A DNA stretch of 64,000 bases from Anadara kagoshimensis (taxonomy: Eukaryota > Mollusca > Bivalvia > Arcoida > Arcidae), in the NCBI GenBank assembly GCA_021292105.1, contig CM037872.1, positions 14,658,791-14,722,790 on the forward strand, given 5' to 3'. Positions within the stretch are counted from its first letter, which is position 1, and each line of letters opens with the position of its first letter. Position numbers and translations under genes: made by a program. Positions 39,301 to 50,159 of the stretch are shown here, piece by piece. A model generated the notes under the pieces. The model was not told the origin of the DNA. It saw nothing but the letters and a program-made list of their open reading frames with translations, and did not search any database.

Positions 39301-40795
39301 TTGTTACATATTACATGTTAATTTTATAATTTCAAATGAACCGTGATAATATATATTTTTAAACTGTTCCAAAAATTTAAAAATAATACTAAAAGAAAAA
39401 TTATTAATGAAAAGGGAATATAAATCAATATGATATACTTTATTCAAAGTGTATTTTATCTTACATTCATCAAAGAGAAATGTGTGCATGCTCAATCAAT
39501 GCAAATAAAATGGGCAAATAGTTACTTCCCTTTAAGGCATCTATATTTAAACTGTCTACTGGAAATACTAATTCAATTATTTATTGTTTACTTATTGATA
39601 TTTAGTTACCTTATTAAAACAATCTCAATAAATATCTGAGTGTCAGCATTGATCTACTACATCAACGGTGCTCTAGAAATCGGAAGAACTTCAGAAAGCA
39701 CAATAACTTCTGTTTTGTTGTATTTTCACACATGGTCACATTTGTACATTTTACGTGAAATAAAATAAATGGCTTCATGAAAAGAAATTAAGGGTTGTAG
39801 AAACCATGAATTTAAGTCCTGAAAACAACTTTAATTGGATATTCACTGTAAAAACGATCTAATAAGGATTTACAAGGTGAATACAATTTTATATGAAAGT
39901 TTTCAAATATCATTTTTTCAGTTCTTTTGTTTGGATTTAAATTTTTGTTCTTTCTTGTCAATTTATTTTATTGATTAAAACTAAACAATTGAAAATAGTA
40001 TTTAAATGATATTGATGATGAAGTTGTCTGTCCTCGGAGACTTGGTGAGAAATGGAGTGTGTGACTGAAATCGGGACGGAAATTCAGAATTATGTTGCAG
40101 ACTTCCAAGAATAAGGCATGCCGTTTTGATATTTAACTCATAACTGAAAGGGACAGGGATAGGGTGTCATCATCATTTTGGAAGAGGCAAGATTGTACTG
40201 GATTAAAAAGGGCTACACTATGTGAATACATTTGAGCTGGGGCACCAGGTGTCAAATGCAGACATGCCCCCAAATGCATGGCTAATTTGCATACGAACTA
40301 CGATATCAATATACACAAGTCACAAACAATTCATCAACAAAGCTAACGAACTTGTAAATAAACTTCTTTTTTTCAATTTTGTATAACCTTTTTATGAAAT
40401 TATACGTATTGTCATGCATTCGCTACTGGCTACTGGCAAACTGACAAGAATGAATTTTACCCATGAAAGCCGGAAAATCCTTGTGTCATATCATGTAATG
40501 AACCAGGTCTGGATATCCCAAATACGAAATATTATTGTGCTGCACTGATACACACTTGCAATAGAAAAATATAAACTAACATTGGCCTATACCAACGAGG
40601 ACCTCTCTTACCACTTGAACACTAAAATACTCCTCGCAGTCAACACAATTCACTTTTATTACATCTGGACATTAAAGCATCTAATGAACTATTTATTTCT
40701 CAAACAGATAAAAGTCAAGAGTAGTTGTATGGTGAATTGCTGATTTTTCAAGCCCTATGCCAATACTTCCAGGGAAGTAACTTCCCTGTTCGTAA
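36395..40795 (+). mobile_element. Large non-coding Helitron-like element, copy A
   Basis: Starts TCAAAGCACCGGTGGTGCTG (a terminal hairpin) and ends with the hairpin CAGGGAAGTAACTTCCCTG followed by TTCGTAA. Aligns with copy B at 50160-54223 for nearly its whole length. Units of about 150 bp (36700-39060) carry GTGACCTTGAA, GTAGGTCAAGGTCAACCAGC and TATGAAGTTTCAAG. The right part (39250-40790) is non-repetitive but shared with copy B. No protein. TC start, 3' hairpin and lack of terminal inverted repeats suggest a non-autonomous Helitron-like element; the end is GTAA instead of CTRR and the 3' flank is A, so this is an inference. Confidence 0.65.
37282..38279. mobile_element. 998-bp TA-flanked inverted-repeat element (mariner-like MITE)
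   Basis: Terminal inverted repeats CCGTAAATCGGGAAATTT at both ends, flanked by TA (37280-37281 and 38280-38281). The paralogous copy B has the empty site (CTTCCAATACTAGGTAGACC near 51092-51111), confirming insertion at a single TA. Subterminal repeats TTTAATTTTGG and TTTGGCA occur at both ends. An open frame at 37454-37702 has no transposase motif. TA duplication places it with Tc1/mariner elements. Confidence 0.88.
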
Positions 40796-41033
40796 AAATA
40801 AAATTTTATCAAAACACTTTGTTACTTTATTATTTCATAAGACTAAAGAATTTTAGTTCAAGTTGACTGAGACATTTCAGTTCAAGTTAACAAACAATAA
40901 TTTCATTGAATTTTCATCCAGGAGACCTAGAAATTAGTTCGACTAATCTGAATATTGGAGATATCTAAGTTTCAGATAACAGAACTTGTTTTGGTTAAAT
41001 AAAGAGCAACTCATTCTGGAGGACTTTTAAACA

Positions 41034-41977
41034 AGAGCCCCATAGGCTTATACATGCTTATACAAAAAGTTTATAGTTTTCCAGATAATTAACCATTTCA
41101 GTATTTATTTGCATCTGTGACTTTGGCCTTTGAACCCATGATCTCAATCTATATATCAAAATCACTGTTAGTCTAATATGAACAATATTCTGATATGCAT
41201 GCCTATACAAAATGTTGATAGATTACCAGATAATTAACTATTTTGGTATTTGTTTGCATCTGTGACCTTGATCTTTGAACCAATGACCTTGATCTATAAA
41301 TCAAAATGATGTTTAGGCCAATACATACACTATTCTAATACACATGCAATTAAATACAAAATGTTAATAGTTTTCCAGATTAATAACCATTTCGGTATTT
41401 CTTTGCATCTGTGACCTTGACCTTTGAACCAATGACCTTTGCATTTACATCAAAATGTCCATAAGGCCAATACTACAATATTCTAATATATATGCCTATA
41501 CAAAAAGTTTACAGTTTTCCAGATAATTAACCATTTTGGTATTTGTTTCCATCTGTGACCTTGACCTTTGATCCTTTGACCATCATCTATATATCAAAAT
41601 GACTGTTAAGCCAAAACATACAATATTCTAATATTGATAGTTTCAAGATATATCGACAAATATAATAGTAATTTAAGCAATTTTCCCCTCAAGAACCTTG
41701 CCATTTCCCATTTTGAGCCCTACAGTTACATTTGTGCAAATCTGAAACTAGGTATCCGAAGCTATGTATCTTGTATTTTCAGATGAGAAGATTTTTAAAG
41801 ATTTTAACTATTTACTATGGGTCCCCAAGGGGAGGTAACTCTGTAAGCCCTACACCCAGTCATGATTGTTAATAAATTTCATCAAGTTTGGCCTGGTAGT
41901 TAAAATGTGAAATGTTAACAGACGACAGAAGATGCACAACAGATGGTGAACACTTGCAATAGCTCAGGTGAGCTAAA
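41034..41977 (+). mobile_element. Short ACAAGAG-type element
   Basis: Opens ACAAGAGCCCCATAGGCTTA and closes TAGCTCAGGTGAGCTAAAAA. Four modules of about 150 bp carry TGTGACCTTGACCTTTGAAC and AGTTTATAGTTTTCCAGATA. Non-coding. Confidence 0.75.
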
Positions 41978-42720
41978 AAGTTAAACTTATCTGGAAATAT
42001 GAGATATTGGTGTTCAAGATAAAGATATTCACCTGTATATGCCTATACTAAATTTTATACTTTCGAAATAACCATTTTCGTATTGTTTTGTATCTTTAAC
42101 CTTGACCTTTGAACCCATGATGTTTATCTACATGTCAAAATGATCGTCATATCAATACCTACAATATTCCAATATACAAAAAGTTAATAGTTTTTAAGAT
42201 AATTAATAAAAGTACAAAGGTAAAAAATAAGGTCAGGACCTTGTCCTTTGACCTTGACTTTGACCTCATTTTGAAGTTAATTACAAGTAAATGTCAAAAC
42301 TGAAAACCCCATGTCCTATTCAAATAATTAAGATATCAACAATTTAAACCTATTTTATGATTTTTTCAAAATTAAATGCAACAACGCACAACCAATTTTT
42401 AATTCAAATTTCATGGAATGAATAAACTATAGGCTTAGGACCATAGAGAAGCCAAATATGTTTTTTTTTCCAATCATTGGTTTCAGAAAAGAAAATTCTT
42501 TAAGATTTTAGTACCCCTGGGTCACCTTGACCTAGTTAGTCATGGCAACGCCAGGAATAAAATCTGAATTGCACTTGCCCATATATACTTCTGACCAAGT
42601 TTCATTGAAATCTGTCCAGTAGTAGAAGTTGAAAATAGGTGTTACAACAAACACACACAGGCATGTACCCACATACACACGCTGTACTACAGGGGTTGAA
42701 ACATCTTTGTCTCTTAAGGA
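41978..42720. mobile_element. Truncated relative of the ACAAGAG elements
   Basis: Contains TATGCCTATACTAAATTTTA, CTTGACCTTTGAACCCATGA, AACTGAAAACCCCATGTC and GTCACCTTGACCTAGTTA in the same order as 24870-25860, and a CACACACAGGCATG-type tail. Its 5' end is missing. No gene. Confidence 0.6.
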
Positions 42721-42960
42721 TTTTTTCAGGACATTTTGGGACAAAATACTCGGAATTAAACTAGGATAAACTGATCATCATCAACACATAAACATGTTTG
42801 TTTTAAATGATAAAGTTATTTATATATAGTATTATACATACACCAACAGAATTTATCTCTACACATGTCTAACAATTGTAAAAGTACAGTACATCTCAAT
42901 TTTTATGCAAAAGCAATTTTGAATTTTTGCACTTGAAACTGAAAACAGTGTTTATTTTAC

Positions 42961-42994
42961 AGAATCTGTGTGTTGGTTCCCTCTTCCATTTTAT
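42961..42994 (-). CDS. Candidate SOAT micro-exon 2
   Basis: Acceptor TTTCTTTGTGTAG precedes ATAAAATGGAAG; donor GTAAAA. Encodes DKMEEGTNTQI plus a split Leu. Entry phase 1 and exit phase 2 exactly bridge the candidate first exon (44587-44623) and the confident exon at 34867-34929. There is no conserved motif and the donor is weak, so the support is phase only. Confidence 0.3.
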
Positions 42995-43047
42995 CTACAC
43001 AAAGAAAACTTATTCTATATCCAGCAAAATAAATTATCTAATTATCT

Positions 43048-43267
43048 AAATATGGTTATCATCCACAGCTGAAAAAAGAAACCAAATATGGTTATCATCC
43101 AAAGCTGAAAAAAGAAACCAAATATGGTTATCATCCATAGCTGAAAAAAAGAAACCAAATATGGTTATCATCCATAGCTGAAAAAAAGAAACCAAATATG
43201 GTTATCATCCATAGCTGAAAAAAAGAAACCAAATATGGTTATCATCCATAGCTGAAAAAAAGAAACC
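43048..43267. repeat. 37-bp minisatellite with acceptor-like core, 6 copies
   Basis: Unit AAATATGGTTATCATCCATA, GCTGAAAAAAAGAAACC (36-37 bp) with TATGGTTATCATCC starting at 43051, 43087, 43123, 43160, 43197 and 43234. On the minus strand each unit reads GGTTTCTTTTTTTCAG, a strong 3' splice-site-like signal, then CTATGGATGATAACC. It lies 54-273 nt before the candidate exon at 42961-42994 in the direction of transcription. Confidence 0.95.
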
Positions 43268-44120
43268 GAGATTTTATATCACAAGAGTTATCAAATAAAA
43301 AGTGCAAATGATGATTTCATTTTATGTATATTATTAATGTTTCAAGCTCTTGTTAAGCATGGTTAAAAAAAGCTAAAATATTGTTACTATGGTAACCAAT
43401 ATCATGCAATCTACATAATACTTATAATACATACTAGTTGTTATTTTCCATGCAGCTGAAAATGTGTACATTAATAATATTAATTACTATGGAAATCAAA
43501 ACACATCAATACTGGTGCACACTTATTGTAAAAACACTAAAAAATAATATCTAAATAAACAATAACTTTTTCTAAAAGTGGAAAGCCTTTCATGAAAATC
43601 AGCTCACAGTAAAGTGTCAATATGACAAATATACCCCTGTTTCATTTATGATAGATTAATTGAATGGGGTTTACTCTCCCACTCAACTTTTCAAAGATTT
43701 TTAGTTCTGTGACCTTGACCTTGATGACCTAAATTTTGAATGTGCCACATCCTCTTTCCATACTATATATCTTTTGTTCTTATCACTTTGATACCTCTTT
43801 TTATCTAACATTTGATTAGTTTTTTCTATTTGATTTGACGAAATACAAGTTTTATAGAACACGTATGATACAGAATCTTGTATCACTACACTGTGGCGAT
43901 ACAAAATTGGCGATAAAGTACACTTGTACTTTTAGTTGGATTTCTTGTTGTGACATCATCTGGTAATCTCCGATTTGTGAAATGTAAATAATGATGTCAT
44001 TACTACAGAACATACGTCATAACATAGTTCAGTGGTTTTCTGTGGTAAAATGTAATTTTTTCACACAAAGTATTGTGTTTTATTTTTTTAAATAGCCTAA
44101 TTGGAAATGTTAGATAAAAA
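43268..44120. other. Upstream/intron sequence with repeat remnants
   Basis: Contains CTGTGACCTTGACCTTGATG near 43708 (recurring at 44341) and a GTATCACTACACTGTGGCGATAC stretch near 43882-43904 that resembles the fold-back just to the right. No exon seen. Confidence 0.45.
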
Positions 44121-44281
44121 TATCATATACACAGTGTGTATGTACAACCCTTCGTATCAGGTCGAGTCCTTTTTGTTGTAGTCGTATCACTACGAGGCAA
44201 GCGCAACTCGAAGTGATAAGACTACGAAAAAAGGACTCGACCTGATACGAAGGGTTGTACATACACACTGTGTATATGATA
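44121..44281. repeat. 161-bp fold-back with 54-bp perfect arms
   Basis: 44121-44174 and 44228-44281 are perfect reverse complements (outer ends TATCATATACACAGTGTG; inner portion GTATCAGGTCGAGTCCTTTT). About 20 further nt pair imperfectly, leaving a loop near GAGGCAAGCGCAACTCG. Related GTATCAGAGTCGAGTC sequence occurs near 5672. Probably a miniature fold-back transposon; target duplication not identified. Confidence 0.85.
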
Positions 44282-44586
44282 TGTATTTATACAAAAGAAC
44301 TGAAATAGTGAAAAAGTTAAATTTTTCAAAGTTTTTATGGTCCTGTGACCTTGACCTTGATGACCTAAATTTGGTACGCAACACATCCTCTTTCCATACT
44401 GTATATCTTTTGGTAATATCATTTTGATATCACTTTTGAAACAAAAGTTATAGAACGGAAACAGATTCTGGGTTTATGTACACAGGTACATGGGAAATAC
44501 TATATGCCATGGCCATATTTATGGCGGGGGGCATAAAAAATAATATGATTTTATTGTTCTTGGCATTGACATCAACCTTGTGTTAC
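44282..44586. other. Short repeat remnant
   Basis: Carries GTGACCTTGACCTTGATGAC and GGTACGCAACACATCCTCTT, similar to 43708-43760. No exon seen. Confidence 0.4.
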
Positions 44587-44623
44587 CTGTGGACTCTTCT
44601 ACCACAGTCATATCAGCTGCCAT
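44587..44623 (-). CDS. Candidate SOAT first coding exon
   Basis: Minus-strand ATGGCAGCTGATATGACTGT opens MAADMTVVEEST and runs into a GTAACA donor with exit phase 1, which fits the candidate exon at 42961-42994. With both, the coding sequence would total 1440 nt (479 residues). There is no independent evidence for expression or conservation. The true N-terminus could lie elsewhere. Confidence 0.28.
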
Positions 44624-45340
44624 AAAAAATCAACATTGTAAATCTCTTAAGGGAGAGTATTTTCTGTTGCTTCCCAATCTGTTTAAATTATTGTGATTTC
44701 CTGGAACAATTCCATGTCAGTGAGTTGATAAAATGGTACTAGAACTTTTATAATATTCTATGAAAATGATGTAATTTTGACTGTCAGAACCAGGGTGACT
44801 CTGACATTAAGTTGTTTTATCCTAACAAATAAGAAAAACCCATCTTGGGTCCAAAAATTCACCAAAAGGGGATATATAAAGGATCATAGATGACTCAGTG
44901 CTTAATATTAAAGAGGTATGACGGGTTTGATGGGATTTAGTCCTAAATGGACTGTTTTGGTTTTTGAAAAATAAAAATCCAAATATTCTTGCACTTAAAT
45001 AATAAAGCAGCAGTATTTTATGTGGACTTTCAGATTTTGACTCAAACAAAGGTCTATTTCACTGGTATATTTCTTAATAACCTCATCTTTGTGCTATATT
45101 ATGCTTAAATATGAAAAATTAGGGGGTTTTCCCATCTTTGATAATTATTTTCAAAGTGTTCTCCTCGGAAGACCATTTTTTACGTTATTGTTTCTGAAAA
45201 TATTTTCAAAATGCAATCATTACGAGTTTTCAAACAATTAGTCCTCTTAGGAGAAAATGGTCAATTTTTGAAAATTAGGGAAAATTAAAACTGATCACTG
45301 CACATATAACTAATGTTGCATTTTAACACGGCTGGCACTA
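44624..45340. other. No gene seen
   Basis: AT-rich sequence. AAAGAGGTATGACGGGTTTGAT at about 44911 has an inverted match near 61450-61475, so part of it belongs to a dispersed repeat. Confidence 0.4.
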
Positions 45341-45345
45341 ATTGC

Positions 45346-45420
45346 TGTGGTTAGCTCGGTGGGTAGAGAGGAGGCTTTGCAACCTGTACGGCATGGGTTC
45401 AAAACCCATCCGGATATCTT
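45346..45420 (+). repeat. tRNA-derived SINE-like segment
   Basis: GTGGTTAGCTCGGTGGGTAGAG (A box) lies 5' of GCATGGGTTCAAAACCCATC, which carries a perfect B box. The would-be acceptor stems (GCTGTGG and GGATATC) do not pair, so it is a SINE head or pseudo-tRNA, not an intact tRNA. Confidence 0.6.
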
Positions 45421-47580
45421 TTCATTTTCTTCTTATTATTATTTTTTTATTTTTATCTTTATAAAATAATATTGTTAAATTTTTCCTTTACAAAATATTC
45501 GTCAGTAGCACGATCAGGTGCACAATTGAATAAATAGCGTCATGTTGGGAAAAGATGGTGTATATTATCCCAAATTTAAAAGTATAATATGGAAAGTTTT
45601 ATATCATTAGAAAGGGAAAAATGTGCTCTTTTTAATGTGCATTTAGATAATAAATTTACTGGGTGAAATATTTTAATAATCGCGAATCTTTGCTGAAAAA
45701 CGCGTCAAAACTCCGTGTAACCCGTTACAAGTACTATGCGTGATTTCGAGAGTGTTTGGGACCAGTGAAGAAAATATTGAGTTAAATACCCTGATCAGAG
45801 GTTTCTAAAATGAAGGAGTTGCCTAGCAACAATACCATCGGCTGCAAAGAAAATATACAGGGACGGGATACCTTTTTGTCAGGTAAATGTAATGTCACAA
45901 AGTGTGTAACCTTTGAGTACAAGGAACGTATATGGCGTTTTTAAATGTACGTTTTTATTCAATGCATAATCAAATAAGACAGATTTATGCAATCATTATC
46001 AGTGCATGTCCCAAGCTATAATCTGTGCAAGTTTCACCATGAAACTGTCACTATTAGTGTTGCAATCCTCTTTTTTGCAAGTAAAACCGCTTTGTAACCA
46101 TGGCGTTTTTCTCCATGTATTCGGTGTAACCCGCTACGCATTACCTGCACCAAACAAACTATTATTTAAGTTCATGCTTCATATTCTGGAATTTAAATAT
46201 TTATAAGCTTCTCTTTTTCGTTACATAAAAATTTCAAGATGTTTTCCACCTTAAAAAATTTTGTAAAGCAAAATAGCGCAGACAACCTATGTGTAACCAT
46301 AGTTAAATTTGGTCAATCTGTGCCATAACGTAATGTTTGGCAGTGGTTGACTTATCAACAAGTGGGCGTAAAAATAATGCAAACATTTTTAATTCGCGAA
46401 ATAAATAGCTATTCTTCTATCATAATAAAGTGTATTTATTTCTTGATAAAATGATATATTTTTTATTAAAAATTATCAACAAAATTAGAGAAAATGCCCG
46501 TTTGAACCCCAGCAAGTTTTTAATTCTGATAACATTTTCGACGTCATTCTAATATTCTTGCTTACAGTTACTCAAAATTGTAGGCTCACTTTCTTTCGCA
46601 ATTTAATGATCATCTTTTCTTTTTCAAAACTCAAATTCTGTCACCAGAAAGTGCATGTCCTGTACTAAAGTTTCATGTAAAACATATGGTTTATAACCTC
46701 ACTATATTCCGACAATCAGAAAAACTCCAGGTAAAGCCATTTTTTTGGCAAAAAATTGACGTGAATATAATTACGTTAAAACTGACATGACAATTTAACT
46801 GTCACATTTACTATGTGCTTCGAATGCATGACATTTAGAAAGAAGTTAGCATTTAGATATACAATACAGCACTTTAATAACCAAAATTTAATATTTATAC
46901 ACTTTAATAGCCAACATTAAAGGAACAGCCTGCTTTGTTTACATATAATGAGTAGTGTCCCTTGAGTTGCCGATTACAAAATATTTTATTTCATGATTTA
47001 AATTCTGCGTTGTTTCCATAATTTATTACAAATATTTTAGTATACGTTTTTAATATAGTTATTTTACATTTATTATTGCAATGATATTTATAAAAGAAAG
47101 CTCTGTAAAATTAAAAAAAAAAAGATTTATTGAAACCACCAAAATTATATTTTTAACATGTAAAAATATATATAAATCAAAGAATGTCAGTCGAATTTGG
47201 TCTTCGAGGCAATAATCGAGTGCCAATGCCGATGGTTTTCTCCAGTGTGTTTTTGGCATTCCAGAACTTACAACCTCGATAGAAGTGAAAAATAAATCTT
47301 GGTAAGGATGTAGAGAACAGAAAATTAAATAGACGGACTGTTAAGAAAATATGATCATGATGTATTTGCACAATATATGTATAATTTCTCATTTAACCCT
47401 ATACAATATTTAAAGTAAATGATTCAAGAAAATCACGTATGTAGCAGAATTGCACAAACTGCACAGCCTGTGGCGTATATATGGAATTTGAATTGGTTAA
47501 GATGTTTAAGGTCGTATCGCATTAGGAATTGGTAATAATTTCACGTATTGGTCTAACACAAGTTCATGCAAGTATTTCTG
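45421..47580. other. No gene seen
   Basis: AT-rich sequence without recognisable exon. GTAGCACGATCAGGTGCACA near 45496 is the reverse complement of sequence at about 57848-57867, indicating a dispersed repeat. Frames at 46006-46206 and 47059-47392 are unsupported. Confidence 0.45.
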
Positions 47581-47584
47581 ATCT

Positions 47585-47740
47585 ACTTTGTACTACGTGC
47601 ACTTATGGCGAGTGGTAGGGCACTCGCGATGCCCCAAAATGTCATAGAAAAAAAAACATTACAGTCCACCCAGTCCATTATAGTTGTGTTTTGACAGCTA
47701 ATGCCTTAACCACCCGGGCACTGCGGCCCAAAATTTAATA
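47585..47740. repeat. tRNA-related fragments
   Basis: The minus strand of 47690-47732 reads GGCCGCAGTGCCCGGGTGGT, TAAGGCATTAGC, like the 5' half (A-box region) of a tRNA-Ser/Leu type. GGCGAGTGGTAGGGCACTCGCGATGCC (47605-47631) is similar on the plus strand. No complete tRNA is formed. Confidence 0.45.
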
Positions 47741-47777
47741 ATGCGATTTACCACCTGACAATCTGATCATGATTTTA

Positions 47778-47850
47778 TTTAGCTTTGCGGTAACATGCTC
47801 GCCTATCATCCTGAAGGGCCGGGTTCGAATCCGAGCCAGGGATTACCTCC
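47778..47850 (+). repeat. tRNA-derived SINE-like segment
   Basis: TTAGCTTTGCGGTAACATGC (A-box-like) is followed by CCGGGTTCGAATCCGAGCC, with a perfect B box GGTTCGAATCC. The acceptor stem is not apparent. Likely a tRNA-derived SINE. Confidence 0.55.
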
Positions 47851-48229
47851 CACCAGTGTGAACTTATATTGACAATAAGCTAATTGCGAAGTTGCAGAAA
47901 TGTATACATACATTGTAAAAAATGAAAATAAAGGAAAAGATTCTAAAATGAGCGAAGTGCCTCAAAAAGTTTGTGTCGCAACATTGACCTGTTCGCTTGA
48001 CCTTTAATTTAAAAAAAATTTTCACGAACCAATGCAGTTAACACTGTTAACAAGTCTAACACAAGTCTAAACACTAAGTGTATATTTCGTCTACATTATG
48101 GGGAAGACTAGTTTAAACACAATCAATAATCGGGGCTTTAAGACAGTAAGGAATATGTTGAAAATAATTAAAGTTATATGCTATCTGAGCCAGTAAATGC
48201 GTTGTGTATGTATTGACTGTGAATCTTAA

Positions 48230-48367
48230 ACCCACCCATGTACTGGGTTGACTCTCCTATATGAATATTCCTAATGAAAGGTTAGGCGGACAGGTCAGTG
48301 TTGTTTGCCTATAAAACCTTGTACACATTTAATTTCTTAAATATTTTTCCATCTATTTGCAGCAAAA
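48230..48367 (+). promoter_or_regulatory. Possible promoter and leader of the transposase-like gene
   Basis: CCTATAAAACC at about 48309 resembles a TATA box about 55-60 nt before the initiator ATG at 48368. ATCTATTTGCAG just before CAAAAATG could instead be a splice acceptor, which would place the true start upstream. Confidence 0.25.
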
Positions 48368-48472
48368 ATGTCATCTAGCGAGAAAAGAAAGTCGTATAGA
48401 GAGATAGAGAGAAATAAATCAAAAGAAAAGGCATTAAAATAGTACACCAAAAACAAAGAAAATATAAATAAA

Positions 48473-49336
48473 CAAGAGCACCGCCGAGCGGAGCATTATA
48501 CGCCCGTGTTATATTGATCGAGTAGTACTATTTACTGAGAAGTATAAGTACAACTAGGATATATGTATGTAAAAATATATTACCAACTCCGTGTTCGGGC
48601 CATAACTCGTAACCCAAAAAAGTTGTAATTCAAATTTGCACGAGATATTACCATGATTAAGGTGTAACTGTATAACAAATTTCATTTAAATCCATGTTTG
48701 TATTGTCTACTGAATGGAATACAAACCACATGGTCATACATACAAAAATATCTAAGTTAAAAAAGGGGCATAACTCCTCCAAAAATAATCTGAAAAAGTT
48801 GTAATTCGAACTTGCACCAGATATTAACATCGTAAATGTGTATACCAAATGTATAACAAATTTCATTTAAATCCATGTTTGTATTGTCTACTGAATGGAA
48901 TACAAACCACATGGTCATACATACAAAAATTTCTAAGTTAAAAAAGGGGCATAACTCCTCCAAAAATAATCTGAAAAAGTTGTAATTCGAACTTGCACCA
49001 GATATTAACATCGTAAATGTGTATACCAAATTTCATTTGAATCCATAAATAGTTGTAGGCTCTAATGATCGGAAACCACATGGTCATACATACAAAAATT
49101 TCTAAGTTAAAAAAGGGGCATAACTCCTCCAAAAATAATCCGAAAAAGTTGTAATTCGAACTTGCACATGGTATTACCATGGTAAAGCTGTATACCAAAT
49201 TTCATTTGAATCCATAAATGTTTGTAGTCTCTATTGAACGGAATACAAATTGTTAACAGATGCCCGCCCGGATGCCCGCCCGCCTGGACGGACAGCACCG
49301 TAACATAATACGTCCCGTCATATGACGGGCGTATAA
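48473..49336. mobile_element. Element with about 180-bp internal repeats inserted in the transposase-like gene
   Basis: Opens ACAAGAGCACCGCCGAGCGG and TTATACGCCCG (48494), and closes CGGGCGTATAA (about 49326-49336), an inverted match. Three to four tandem units carry GGGGCATAACTCCTCC, AAAAAGTTGTAATTCGAACT, CAAATTTCATTT and CACATGGTCATACATAC. It separates the N-terminal coding remnant from the rest of the gene. Confidence 0.75.
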
Positions 49337-49337
49337 A

Positions 49338-50159
49338 AAAAGAGAGAAAAACGTCAACAAGAGAAGATGAAAGGCAGTCAAAAGAGGGATAGGGCAGAGT
49401 ATATGAAAGAATATAGACAAAAACAAAAACGAAAAGAATGGAAAATGCAAAAAAGGTTTCTAAGTGGCGCCAGAATAAAAATTCGGAACCATTAGACATC
49501 ACAAATGATGATACCCCTGGTCCTACCAATAAAGCATTTAATAATAGAATGGCCAAAGCACACGCTGTGCAGAGAGTTAAACAGTCTATTTCTGCTTTAA
49601 ATCCTGAGCAAAGGAGTGAGGTAATGATGTCCGTGTTAAATTCATTAAGTCCAATAGCAACAAAAACAAGAAAGATATTAGAGAAACAGAGTATTGTATC
49701 TACAGCGAAAAGTAAAACAGAACTTGACACGGCAAAGGCATTGATCAAAGACATATCTGAAGGGCTACAACACACATCTGGAAAGGGAACACAATCCAAA
49801 AACAAAAGGTTATATGTTTCGGCCAAAATGTCAAAAACCAGAGATTACAAAAGAAAGTATCAGAAAACCTAGGCATAAATAGAAAAATCATCTCTTCTGG
49901 AATCAAACAACGTGAAAAATTTTGAATGGCGAGGCAAATGCTTGGGAATTTACAAAAAGAAAATCAAGGAAAGACAAGGTAGATGATAAAACAAAACACA
50001 AGGTATATCAATTTTGGAAAAAAAACAGCACACCTATTAATGATTTAAAGAAAAAAATTCGCGGTAGAAATCATTATGTAGAACATTCAAAATATATATT
50101 GACAAAATCTCAAACTGAAATTTATTTAGATTTCGTGAAAGAAAATCCAAATTTAAAAA
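49338..50159 (+). pseudogene. Transposase-like gene, N-terminal half
   Basis: Reads EKRQQEKMKGSQKRDRAEYM in one frame to about 49452, then in the next frame SKWRQNKNSEPLDITNDD to KRKYQKT (stop about 49870), then ENLGINRKIISSGIKQREKF, then a further +1 shift into NGEANAWEFTKRKSRKDK and HYVEHSKYILTKSQTEIYLD, breaking off at NPNLKI where copy B of the 4-kb element begins. It is basic overall, as expected for a DNA-binding N-terminus. Confidence 0.65.

Noticed and set aside
45346-45420. Functional tRNA genes here and at 47778, 56318 and 9028
   Set aside because: A and B boxes are present but acceptor stems do not pair and no anticodon arm folds convincingly; better explained as tRNA-derived SINEs.
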